Shown one piece after another: positions 17,531 through 25,430 of a DNA stretch of 54,351 nucleotides. The notes beneath the pieces were generated by a model. That model did not search any database, was not told the DNA's origin, and saw only the letters and a program-made list of their open reading frames with translations. Made by a program: the position numbers and the translations under genes. Numbering within the stretch: position 1 is the first letter of the stretch; the number at the start of each line of letters is the position of its first letter. Source of the DNA: an uncultured Bacteroidales bacterium (GTDB lineage: Bacteria; Bacteroidota; Bacteroidia; Bacteroidales; Paludibacteraceae); NCBI GenBank assembly GCA_902771935.1, contig CACXYM010000013.1, positions 1 through 54,351 on the forward strand, read 5' to 3'.

Positions 17531-19785
17531 TGGATTTTATCAACAATCTTAACGAATCACAGCGTGAGGCGGTCACCTATTCTGATGGTCCGCAACTCGT
17601 CATCGCGGGTGCCGGCTCCGGCAAAACCCGCGTGCTCACGTATAAGATTGCCTATTTGCTTGAACAAGGCGTGCCTGCGCATAATATCTTGGCGTTAACC
17701 TTCACCAATAAAGCGGCTCGTGAGATGAAAGAGCGCATCGGTGTACTCGTCGGACCTGAAAACGCTCGCTACTTGTGGATGGGTACCTTCCATTCTATTT
17801 GTGCACGTATTTTGCGCAACGAGGCTGAAAATCTTGGCTATTCACGCCATTTCTCCATTTACGATACGCCAGATATGAAATCGCTACTCAAGGCGATTTG
17901 CAAAGAGATGCAGCTCGACGATAAGATCTATAAACCTGCTGCTGTGCTGTCTAAGATTTCGGCAGCGAAGAATATGCTTATCACTCCCGAAGAGTATGCT
18001 ATGCGTGCCGACTTTACTAAGCAGAACCGCATAGATAGAATGTACAACTTGCCCGAAGTGTATAAGACTTATCAACAGCGCCTGTTGGCGGCAAATGCAA
18101 TGGATTTCGACGACCTGCTCATGAATATCTGCGTTCTCTTCCACCGCTATCCCGAGGTGCTTAGGTATTACCAGAATATTTTTCAGTATGTGTTGGTTGA
18201 TGAGTATCAGGATACAAACTATGCACAATACTTGATAGTCAAGCAGTTAGCAGAACCGCAGAATAATGTATGTGTAGTGGGTGATGATGCGCAGTCTATC
18301 TATTCCTTCCGCGGAGCGGATATACGCAATATCCTTACTTTCCAAAACGGTTATCCCAACGTGAAACTGTTCAAGCTCGAACGTAACTACCGTTCCACGC
18401 AGACGATTGTTAATGCTGCGAACTCGCTCATTCATCACAACGAAAATCAAATCTTTAAGAATGTTTTTTCCGAGAAGGAAGTGGGTAATCGCTTGGGAGT
18501 GTATGCTTATATGTCCGATCGCGATGAAGCAAGCGGTATTGCATCACTCATCAAAGATGAGAAAGCGCGTGACAGCCACCTTACATACGACGATATAGCT
18601 GTTCTTTATCGCACTAACGCGCAATCGCGCGTGTTGGAGAACGAGCTGCGTCGACTCAATATCCCGTACCGCATCTATGGAGGTACCTCTTTCTACCAGC
18701 GCAAGGAAATCAAGGATGCCATTGGTTACTTCCGCTTGGCAGCTAATCCTAAGGACAATGAGGCTTTGGTTCGCATAATCAATTATCCGGCGCGTGGAAT
18801 AGGGGACACTACTTTGCGCAAAGTGTCTGAGTATGCAGTTGCGCATAATATAAGTATGTTCGAAGTGGTGCAGAATCCGCTTGAAGCCGGCTTCTCTGCG
18901 TCCACGGCTAAACGGCTTCAGGACTTTGCATCCATGATGGCGCACTTTATCGAAGTGATGGAGACAAAAGATGCTTACGAGTTTGCTGAAACCGTGATGC
19001 GGCAATCGGGAATAATGACTACTGCGGCTTTAGACCGTTCGCCTGAAGGTATTGATCGCAAGCAGAACCTCGACGAACTGCTGTCCGGTTTACACGAGTT
19101 CGTGCAACAACGTATTGACGAAGGTATAGCTTTCACACCTATACAAGACTTTTTGGCCGAAGTCAGTCTGCTAACTGACCAAGACGAGAATATACAGGAT
19201 CATATGGCCCGTGTTACGTTGATGACAGTTCATGCAGCCAAAGGTCTTGAATTCGCTTCTGTGCATATTGTTGGTTTAGAGGAACAACTCTTCCCATCGC
19301 AGTTCTGCCAATCACCTGCTGAGATTGAGGAGGAACGGCGCCTTTTGTATGTGGCTATCACACGCGCTATGAAGAACTGCACGCTCTCTTTCGCGCGTTC
19401 ACGCTTCACCAACGGCTCGTTAGGCTTCACTTCTCAATCACGTTTCCTCAAAGATATCGATCGGCAGTTCTTGCAACTTATGGATAACAGAGCACCGAGT
19501 ACTCAAAGATTCTCTTCTACACCTAATATTCCTAGGACTTCAAGTATTCCTAGGTTTTCTAGTACTCCTAGTACTCCTATGACGCCAAGTTCTCCAACTA
19601 CTTCACCTATTCCCTCTGACTGGAATCCGGGCGACCGAATTATGCACCGCGTCTTTGGTAAGGGGCAAGTTCTTCGCGTTTATCGTGACGAGGGAACGGG
19701 CAATGACAAAATCGATATCTTATTCGATGAAAAAGGCCAGAAGACATTGCTTCTGACCTATGCGAAGTTGGAAAGACTCTCTTAG
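17530..19785 (+). CDS. pcrA: UvrD/PcrA-type ATP-dependent DNA helicase
   Basis: 751 aa superfamily 1A 3'-5' helicase for repair and replication restart. Motif Q and Walker A are AGAGSGKTR (26-34); also TFTNKAAREM, GTFHSICARIL, LVDEYQDTN (Walker B, about 218-226), DDAQSIYSFRGAD (III), LERNYRST (IV), TVHAAKGLEF (V) and YVAITRAMK (VI). A low-complexity Ser/Thr/Pro linker (about 655-700, RTSSIPRFSSTPSTPMTP) leads to a PcrA-type C-terminal Tudor-like domain (PGDRIMHRVFGKGQVLRV). The start codon overlaps the phosphoesterase stop; the 3' end overlaps the convergent membrane gene by 4 nt. Confidence 0.93.
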   Translation: MDFINNLNESQREAVTYSDGPQLVIAGAGSGKTRVLTYKIAYLLEQGVPAHNILALTFTNKAAREMKERIGVLVGPENARYLWMGTFHSICARILRNEAENLGYSRHFSIYDTPDMKSLLKAICKEMQLDDKIYKPAAVLSKISAAKNMLITPEEYAMRADFTKQNRIDRMYNLPEVYKTYQQRLLAANAMDFDDLLMNICVLFHRYPEVLRYYQNIFQYVLVDEYQDTNYAQYLIVKQLAEPQNNVCVVGDDAQSIYSFRGADIRNILTFQNGYPNVKLFKLERNYRSTQTIVNAANSLIHHNENQIFKNVFSEKEVGNRLGVYAYMSDRDEASGIASLIKDEKARDSHLTYDDIAVLYRTNAQSRVLENELRRLNIPYRIYGGTSFYQRKEIKDAIGYFRLAANPKDNEALVRIINYPARGIGDTTLRKVSEYAVAHNISMFEVVQNPLEAGFSASTAKRLQDFASMMAHFIEVMETKDAYEFAETVMRQSGIMTTAALDRSPEGIDRKQNLDELLSGLHEFVQQRIDEGIAFTPIQDFLAEVSLLTDQDENIQDHMARVTLMTVHAAKGLEFASVHIVGLEEQLFPSQFCQSPAEIEEERRLLYVAITRAMKNCTLSFARSRFTNGSLGFTSQSRFLKDIDRQFLQLMDNRAPSTQRFSSTPNIPRTSSIPRFSSTPSTPMTPSSPTTSPIPSDWNPGDRIMHRVFGKGQVLRVYRDEGTGNDKIDILFDEKGQKTLLLTYAKLERLS

Positions 19786-21014
19786 TGGAAGAAAATGTAT
19801 CCTAACACTATTGCCGCTAAGATTCCAAAGAAGTCGGCTATTAGTCCACATACAACGGCATAGCGTGTGTCTTTAATCTTTACACTTCCGAAATAAACAG
19901 CAAGAATATAGAACGTCGTGTCTGTTGAACCTTGCACGATGCTTACTAAACGGCCAACAAATGAGTCGGCGCCGTATTGCATCATCGCATCTACCATCAG
20001 TCCGCGGGCACCGCTACCACTCAGCGGACGCATTAAAGCTGTCGGTAAAGCAGGCACAAAATCCGTGTTCAGTCCGCACAACGCAAAGAACCAAGCCATT
20101 CCGCTTACTAACAGATTCATTGCGCCACTCGCGCGGAACATGCCAACTGCCACTAAGATAGCTATCAGGTAAGGAATAATGCCTACTGCCACTTTGAATC
20201 CGTCTTTTGCTCCTTCAATAAACGCGTCATACACATTAATCTTGCGAACCATTCCCGCTACTACAAACCACACAATTACCGCTAACAGCAGTACAGCTGC
20301 TAAGATAGCCGACCATTTGCTTACGGTCTCTTGTGGCAGACTTAGCGCGCCCCAGATAATCAAGCCTACAAAGACTGTGATGCCGCCTAAAGTGCCTAAA
20401 ACGACCTTGTCTAACAGGTTGATTTTCTGCGCGATTGCAACTGAAATAAGTCCAGCCATGGCTGCAAAGTATGTTGCGAGTAGAATTGGGAGGAATACAT
20501 CCGCAGGATTTGCTGCGCCTAATTGCGCACGGTAGGTCATTATCGACACAGGCACCAGCGTTAAGCCACTTGTTACGAGTACGAGGAACATAATCATCGA
20601 GTTGGAGGCTTTCGTCTTGTCGGGATTAGACTCCTGTAACTCTTTCATCGCTTGCAAGCCCAATGGCGTCGCGGCATTGTCTATGCCTAGCATTGTTGCG
20701 GAGATGTTCATGAGCATCGAACCAAAAGCGGGATGACCTTTCGGTAGTTCAGGGAATATGCGCGTAAAGAAAGGACTCACTACGCGGCTAAACTGATTGA
20801 TTACTCCTCCTTGTTCGCCAATCTTCATTATACCCATCCAGAGTGCCAAAACGCCTGTCAAACCGAGGCTGATTTCAAAGCCGGACTTCGCTGATGTGAA
20901 CGTTGAGTTCAATATCTCCGAGAAGATATCTGTTTGACCAAACGCAAAGAACTGAACGATGCCGACTATTACGGCAATCAGAATCAAACCAATCCAAATG
21001 TAATTCAGAATCAT
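19782..21014 (-). CDS. SpmA-SpmB fusion, nucleoside-recognition (Gate) domain membrane protein
   Basis: 410 aa from ATG 21014; the longer reading to 21068 would place the start on top of the promoter. Two halves correspond to the spore-maturation proteins SpmA (GLTGVLALWMGIMKIGEQGGV; FPELPKGHPAFGSMLMNISATMLGIDNAATPLGLQAMKEL) and SpmB (GAKDGFKVAVGIIPYLIAILVAVGMFRASGAM; SGSGARGLMVDAM; VQGSTDTTFYILAVYFG). About ten membrane segments. The fused form is common in non-sporulating Bacteroidota; the transported or sensed compound is not established. Converges with pcrA. Confidence 0.85.
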   Translation of the reverse strand: MILNYIWIGLILIAVIVGIVQFFAFGQTDIFSEILNSTFTSAKSGFEISLGLTGVLALWMGIMKIGEQGGVINQFSRVVSPFFTRIFPELPKGHPAFGSMLMNISATMLGIDNAATPLGLQAMKELQESNPDKTKASNSMIMFLVLVTSGLTLVPVSIMTYRAQLGAANPADVFLPILLATYFAAMAGLISVAIAQKINLLDKVVLGTLGGITVFVGLIIWGALSLPQETVSKWSAILAAVLLLAVIVWFVVAGMVRKINVYDAFIEGAKDGFKVAVGIIPYLIAILVAVGMFRASGAMNLLVSGMAWFFALCGLNTDFVPALPTALMRPLSGSGARGLMVDAMMQYGADSFVGRLVSIVQGSTDTTFYILAVYFGSVKIKDTRYAVVCGLIADFFGILAAIVLGYIFFH

Positions 21015-21037
21015 TTTTATCCAATAAATTTTGGCTG

Positions 21038-21068
21038 CAAAGTTATAACAATTTTTGCAAGCGTGCAA
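21038..21068 (-). promoter_or_regulatory. Promoter of the SpmAB fusion gene
   Basis: Minus strand: TTG, 20 nt, TAACTTTGC, 24 nt before ATG 21014. It decides the start codon. Confidence 0.65.
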
Positions 21069-21116
21069 ATAAATGTCGAAAAAAATACTTGCGTTATTGC
21101 AGGATCACAGTTATGT

Positions 21117-21160
21117 TGTGTTAATCCTGTGTTAATCCTGTGTTGATTTTGTGTTAATGT
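21117..21160. repeat. 11-bp tandem repeat, four units
   Basis: TGTGTTAATCC twice, then TGTGTTGATTT and TGTGTTAATGT, without spacers. Confidence 0.75.
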
Positions 21161-21191
21161 TGTGGAATTATCGGGATGGGATTTGGAAAAG

Positions 21192-21246
21192 GTTGTGGAG
21201 TGATTGTGGAGTGGTTATGGAGTGGTTGTGGAGTGGTTGTGGAAGG
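21192..21246. repeat. 11-bp tandem repeat, five units
   Basis: GTTGTGGAGTG, ATTGTGGAGTG, GTTATGGAGTG, GTTGTGGAGTG, GTTGTGGAAGG. The unit length is the same as in the neighbouring TGTGTTAATCC array and the array at 47497, although the sequences differ. Confidence 0.8.
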
Positions 21247-21281
21247 AAAATGAAGTTTTTTGTGGAAAGTGACATTTTTAT

Positions 21282-21312
21282 TTGCGTGTATGCAAAAAAA
21301 AGTGTAATTTCG
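21282..21312 (+). promoter_or_regulatory. Degenerate promoter-like site upstream of a strong hairpin
   Basis: TTG, 20 nt with CGTGTATGCAAA, then TAATTTCG (one mismatch to TAnnTTTG). No ORF follows closely; a compound hairpin starts 33 nt downstream. Confidence 0.4.
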
Positions 21313-21344
21313 GACGCCGCCTTGCCAATATAATAACCATCCTA

Positions 21345-21385
21345 GGCGGATGCCGCTCCTTCCGAAAGCGGAAGGACGCTCCGCC
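21345..21385 (+). ncRNA. Candidate small structured RNA (compound hairpin)
   Basis: Outer stem GGCGGA/TCCGCC (6 bp) and inner stem TCCTTCCG/CGGAAGGA (8 bp, AAAG loop) are separated by a small asymmetric internal loop. It is preceded by a promoter-like site, but no clear U-run follows. It could equally be a repeat or a DNA cruciform. The known RNA families I can recall do not match. Confidence 0.35.
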
Positions 21386-21481
21386 CCCGAAAGTACATTC
21401 GCACTAACGTGCCAACGACAATCTTTTTAGCAAAGAAAATCACGCTTAAGCAAGTTTAGACTAATTTTTTTGCTAAAAATC

Positions 21482-21512
21482 TTGCACATTCCATTATTTT
21501 GTTGTAATTTTG
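21482..21512 (+). promoter_or_regulatory. Promoter of the 1182-aa secreted protein gene
   Basis: TTG, 20 nt, TAATTTTGC. The start codon at 21745 is 232 nt away, so the leader is unusually long for this window and contains the 52-bp tandem repeat. Confidence 0.65.
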
Positions 21513-21560
21513 CAGCGAATTTGGTAAAACGATAATAGCACAAACAAAAGCCGTGTGCGA

Positions 21561-21690
21561 GACGTACGAGACGACCGTGTGCGAGACGTACGAGAAAGGT
21601 GCGCGTGCGTGTGACGTACGAGACGACCGTGTGCGAGACGTACGAGAAAGGTGCGCGTGCGTGTGACGTACGAGACGACCGTGTGCGAGC
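21561..21690 (+). repeat. 52-bp tandem repeat, 2.5 copies, in the mRNA leader
   Basis: Units start at 21561, 21613 and 21665 with GACGTACGAGACGACCGTGT, then a second GCGAGACGTACGAGAAAGG and GTGCGCGTGCGTGT; the third copy stops after 26 nt. The two full copies are identical. CGTACG palindromes recur throughout and the segment is far richer in G and C than its flanks. Confidence 0.85.
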
Positions 21691-21744
21691 GTCGTATGAG
21701 GAGCGAGGAATTACCCATAATATAAATCATTAATTTTAGCGTTT

Positions 21745-24700
21745 ATGAGAAGACTTACTTTTATTGTAGCTTTGATAGCTGCGTTTGTGATGGTGGCAAA
21801 TGTTAACGCTGCCTATTTTGTACAGTTTGAGCCTCATCAGCACTCGACCTTTAGTGCCACGTTGAACGGCACTACTTTCTATGGTGGAGTGGTGAATATA
21901 GGTGACGAACTGAGTGTGACATGGAAGTCGAACGCCGGTTGGCTTTTCGATGACAATGATGGCACAGAGTTGTCGATGAAGAGCGCATTAGCTGCTACGG
22001 ATTTTGACTCTGATGATGTGTGTCGGATTAATGAGCCGGGTATGCATCAGGCGAAGCCGAAGGTGATGGTACAATTGCTCTCCAAAACGAGTGCCCAAAT
22101 CATGTGGGATAATCCCGGTGGTACGTTTTCTGCTTATCGTCTTTGGGTTAGTTTAGATAAGCTTTCGGGTAATCCGGACTATTGGAAAGGAACCGTTGAA
22201 ACGGATAAGCAGACTTATACGGCAACGGATTTGTTTGAAGACGAAACGTACTATGTTTACCTTCAGGGCGGAGATCTGAATGGCTACACGAGTGAAATCG
22301 TGATGATGGAATTCAAGACTCACGAGCCGGGCAATCCTTGCGAGTACATCATTGAAATGTCTGATAGATTCGGTGACGGATGGAACGGTAATGGACTTTT
22401 AATTAAAGAAGGCATTTCAGAGACGTTCATCACTTTATTAGAAGGCTCAACAGGTACAGAGAGTTATATCAGTCAAGGTTATGACGTAGAAATATCCTGG
22501 GTAGTGGGAAGTTATGCGGATGAAGTGTCGTTTACTATCAAGAATGGTGACGGCATAGAGATCATGAAAGTGAATGATCCCAACGCTTACTATCTCAGCG
22601 ATGGTGAGGTTCTTTTCAGCGGTAAGATTTGCAATATTCCGACGTGTGCAAGTACGGTTAGCGGTATTAACTGGGAGTTGAATGCTGATAGTACGGAATA
22701 TACTATAACGTGGGCTGGTGTAGGTGCTGCAAGTTACGAAGTTGCAGTAGTTCAGAAGACTCATATGACTCAAGCCGATATAGAAGCCGCAGCTAAGCCG
22801 GCATCTACTGAGCAATTTAAGTTTGCTGGTAAGCCTCACGGCATCTATGATGTGTTTGTTCGCGGTATTTGTGCCGATGGTGTTAAAGGCTTGTGGAATC
22901 ATATTCAGATTTGCGATATACTGATTTCTAAGCCTACTGATGCTCAGATTAAGAGTTATTCTAAGAACATAACGTTGGATTACGAAGAAAAAGCGGACCT
23001 TACAGCGACTGCATATGCAAATGGACCGTCAGCAAGTGAGCTTTATCCGATTGTGATTTATCACTTGGTCGTAGCGGATTCTATGGATGTGGAGTTTGTG
23101 TTTAATCCGTTCGAATACATGAGTTACGGCTTTATTCTTTTCCGTGATACACTTGCCGGTGCTCCACTTGATCTGTTTACTGGGTTTAGCAGTAACGAGG
23201 TTGTTCGTATGAAGGGCGATTATTATATCGTTCTACAAACGGAGAAGTTAGGCGAGTACTCACTTTGCATCCAAAAGCGTAAAGAACTTGTTGCGACACC
23301 AGTTACGTTGCCATTTGAGAAGAGTGGTGCATTTGTTGATGCGCCATTTTATAGTGCTCCTACAATGCCTTATGGTAAGTGCGTAGCTTATAAGTTTACT
23401 CCGACGGATACTGTGGATGTCATGATTTCGACGTTTACAAATAATAGTTATGGTGGCGTTGGTCTAAATGTGTATCAGCGTGTAATAAGCGACAAGACTC
23501 AAAAAATCAGTATCCCTGGAGGTGGTACGGAGATTATGACCTTCCTGAAGGATACGACGTATTATTTGGTACTATTGTCAATTCCGGATTATGGTGGTTC
23601 CCCAGAAACGGATACCTTTGCCATCAAAGCAAAGATTATACCTGCTGCCCCAGTTCCTACTCCAGTAGAAACAATAACCATGGATTATGTGAGCAAAGTA
23701 TCGTTTGACGAAGACGATTACATTCCTGAAGCTTACATGACAGGAAAAGTATTCCGCTACGTGCCAGAGAAAGATATGCAGGTAAGTATTTCTATTGAAC
23801 TGTTGGGCGATAAAGCTGATGACCAAATGTTGCAGCAATATTTAGGGATAGTTATCAATAAAGATAGCCTTACTGGAGATCGTGTTACAGATGCTTGGGC
23901 AAATTACACTTATGGCGAACTCACTCCGGAGTTGAAACAAGGAATTCCTTATTACTTTGTTGTAGGTAGTCGCTCGAATTTGTCTATGACCGGTTATGTT
24001 TCAATTCGTGCATTACCGAATTGGGATGTTGTTGTAGCATCAGCTTCTTCCATTGAGGTAGGTCAACGGCAAGAATTGGCTTTGAATTATTCGGACGATC
24101 CACTCACGAATGAGGGAGCCTATGCAAATAACTATGGCTCTTACCGCGCTTACAAGGTACATCTTGAAAAAGACCAATCTTATAAAATCATATCTCACGC
24201 TTTGTATGAATATTCGAATGAGACATACAATGATAGGAGCTATGAAGTTACGGTATTCAATCCCGCTGTGACGACCGGTTCATTTGAAGATCGTAGACTT
24301 ACATACAGTAATTCCGTTTATGACGGATGGAATGTGATTAATCTGACAGCTTCGGAGACTGCAGACTATACCATTATTGTCGGTGCTCCGTTAGATCTCA
24401 AGTGGCGAGAGGACTATTTCGTTATAGAGTTTGCTGTTGAACCGGTTCAAGATATTGAAGAAGTGATCAATGCTGCACCGCAAATAACTGCGCTTCCGTA
24501 CGTGAAAGAAGGCCAGTTCGTGAACAATGTGATGGCAACAACTAACTCCAGTTTGTATTTCCACCGCAATGCGTCATCCTTTATTGAGGAGTTAGGCGCA
24601 TACAACGTAGAAGCCTGCAGGGTAGAAGTTATGCCAGGCGATACATTGTTCTTCGAGTTTGGTGGCGATGAAGACGCCATGATTCATATCTACAACAATG

Positions 24701-25293
24701 CATTACCAATAGATGACAAGAACCCGATTATTGTGGACGAGGTACACTATGCGTTCCCGTATGAAAAAGGCTTTGTGGTTAACGAGGATATTGATCCGGT
24801 TAAGTTCACTATTGTCGGTTCGTTCGCCAATGTTGAACTTGAGAAAGGCTTGTCTTATACGTTCCGCGTTTCCACCAAGGGCGCTGATCTTGAGCCCGCT
24901 GTTGTTACAGCTGTTGCCAGCAAGACCAGCATTCAAGTGAAAGAAGATGCGACTACGGAAGAAATAATGATGGCACTGGCCGGAGTAACTGTCTCCGCTT
25001 TGGACAAAGATGGCAAAACACTCTTCGGCATAGATGTACTTCCGCACTTGTGGACACTTGACTTGACCACCAATACGGCTCAGTATGAACTCAGCAATAT
25101 TGATTTGCCTGTAGGATATACGTTTGCGACTCCAAAAGTATGGATTAAAGTGGCAATCGAATGGATTCCTACGAGTATTGAGGCAGTTGAGCAAGTTGCT
25201 CCTGCTGCTCCGCGCAAAGTGATTCGTGAAGGACGAATTCTCATTCTGACTCCGAATGGCACATTCGATATGTTCGGCAGAAGAGTCGAGTAA
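21745..25293 (+). CDS. Large secreted FN3-type protein with C-terminal sorting-like tail
   Basis: 1182 aa; signal peptide 1-22 (ending ANVNA). A fibronectin type III domain lies at about residues 103-190 (SAQIMWDNPGG, SAYRLWVS, LFEDETYYVYLQGGD). Next comes a module opening with MSDRFGDGWNGNGLLI (about 205-300), a pattern seen in Bacteroidota surface proteins, then another FN3-like unit (about 305-390). Residues 400-1090 hold repeated beta-sandwich-like units with TYYLVLL, YYIVLQTE and YYFVVGS strands, reminiscent of pre-peptidase C-terminal domains. The end (KVIREGRILIL, then TFDMFGRRVE) matches the shared tail of three other exported proteins. Probably a surface or extracellular adhesin-like protein; no catalytic motif seen. 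Confidence 0.8.
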   Translation: MRRLTFIVALIAAFVMVANVNAAYFVQFEPHQHSTFSATLNGTTFYGGVVNIGDELSVTWKSNAGWLFDDNDGTELSMKSALAATDFDSDDVCRINEPGMHQAKPKVMVQLLSKTSAQIMWDNPGGTFSAYRLWVSLDKLSGNPDYWKGTVETDKQTYTATDLFEDETYYVYLQGGDLNGYTSEIVMMEFKTHEPGNPCEYIIEMSDRFGDGWNGNGLLIKEGISETFITLLEGSTGTESYISQGYDVEISWVVGSYADEVSFTIKNGDGIEIMKVNDPNAYYLSDGEVLFSGKICNIPTCASTVSGINWELNADSTEYTITWAGVGAASYEVAVVQKTHMTQADIEAAAKPASTEQFKFAGKPHGIYDVFVRGICADGVKGLWNHIQICDILISKPTDAQIKSYSKNITLDYEEKADLTATAYANGPSASELYPIVIYHLVVADSMDVEFVFNPFEYMSYGFILFRDTLAGAPLDLFTGFSSNEVVRMKGDYYIVLQTEKLGEYSLCIQKRKELVATPVTLPFEKSGAFVDAPFYSAPTMPYGKCVAYKFTPTDTVDVMISTFTNNSYGGVGLNVYQRVISDKTQKISIPGGGTEIMTFLKDTTYYLVLLSIPDYGGSPETDTFAIKAKIIPAAPVPTPVETITMDYVSKVSFDEDDYIPEAYMTGKVFRYVPEKDMQVSISIELLGDKADDQMLQQYLGIVINKDSLTGDRVTDAWANYTYGELTPELKQGIPYYFVVGSRSNLSMTGYVSIRALPNWDVVVASASSIEVGQRQELALNYSDDPLTNEGAYANNYGSYRAYKVHLEKDQSYKIISHALYEYSNETYNDRSYEVTVFNPAVTTGSFEDRRLTYSNSVYDGWNVINLTASETADYTIIVGAPLDLKWREDYFVIEFAVEPVQDIEEVINAAPQITALPYVKEGQFVNNVMATTNSSLYFHRNASSFIEELGAYNVEACRVEVMPGDTLFFEFGGDEDAMIHIYNNALPIDDKNPIIVDEVHYAFPYEKGFVVNEDIDPVKFTIVGSFANVELEKGLSYTFRVSTKGADLEPAVVTAVASKTSIQVKEDATTEEIMMALAGVTVSALDKDGKTLFGIDVLPHLWTLDLTTNTAQYELSNIDLPVGYTFATPKVWIKVAIEWIPTSIEAVEQVAPAAPRKVIREGRILILTPNGTFDMFGRRVE

Positions 25294-25311
25294 ACCGAGT
25301 GAGTAATTAAG

Positions 25312-25348
25312 GAAAAAAGTGGCTTTTGCGAAAAAAGTCACTTTTTTC
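25312..25348 (+). terminator. Terminator after the 1182-aa gene
   Basis: GAAAAAAGTG and CACTTTTTTC form a 10-bp stem around a 17-nt loop. The U-rich 3' arm serves as tail. It lies 19 nt after the stop. Confidence 0.55.
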
Positions 25349-25364
25349 TTTGCATATATGCAAA
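25349..25364. promoter_or_regulatory. Perfect palindrome TTTGCATATATGCAAA, possible operator
   Basis: A 16-bp perfect palindrome lying 7 nt upstream of the -33 TTG of the next promoter. The same 16 bp recur at 47919-47934, there inside a promoter. Confidence 0.45.
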
Positions 25365-25370
25365 TAAAAT

Positions 25371-25401
25371 TTGTATATGTCGGCAAAAAGCAGTATCTTT
25401 G
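25371..25401 (+). promoter_or_regulatory. Promoter of the AsmA-like/methyltransferase/cob adenosyltransferase run
   Basis: TTG, 20 nt, TATCTTTGC, 29 nt before ATG 25431. Confidence 0.65.
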
Positions 25402-25430
25402 CAGCCGAATTTAGTTGAAGAGTGTTCATT

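Noticed and set aside
21117-21246. Replication origin with DnaA boxes
   Set aside because: TGTGGAGTG and TGTGTTAAT repeats resemble parts of a DnaA box but none matches TTATCCACA closely, and no dnaA, dnaN or parAB is nearby.
21561-21690. Possible CRISPR array
   Set aside because: The 52-bp units abut directly with identical sequence; there are no unique spacers and no cas genes.
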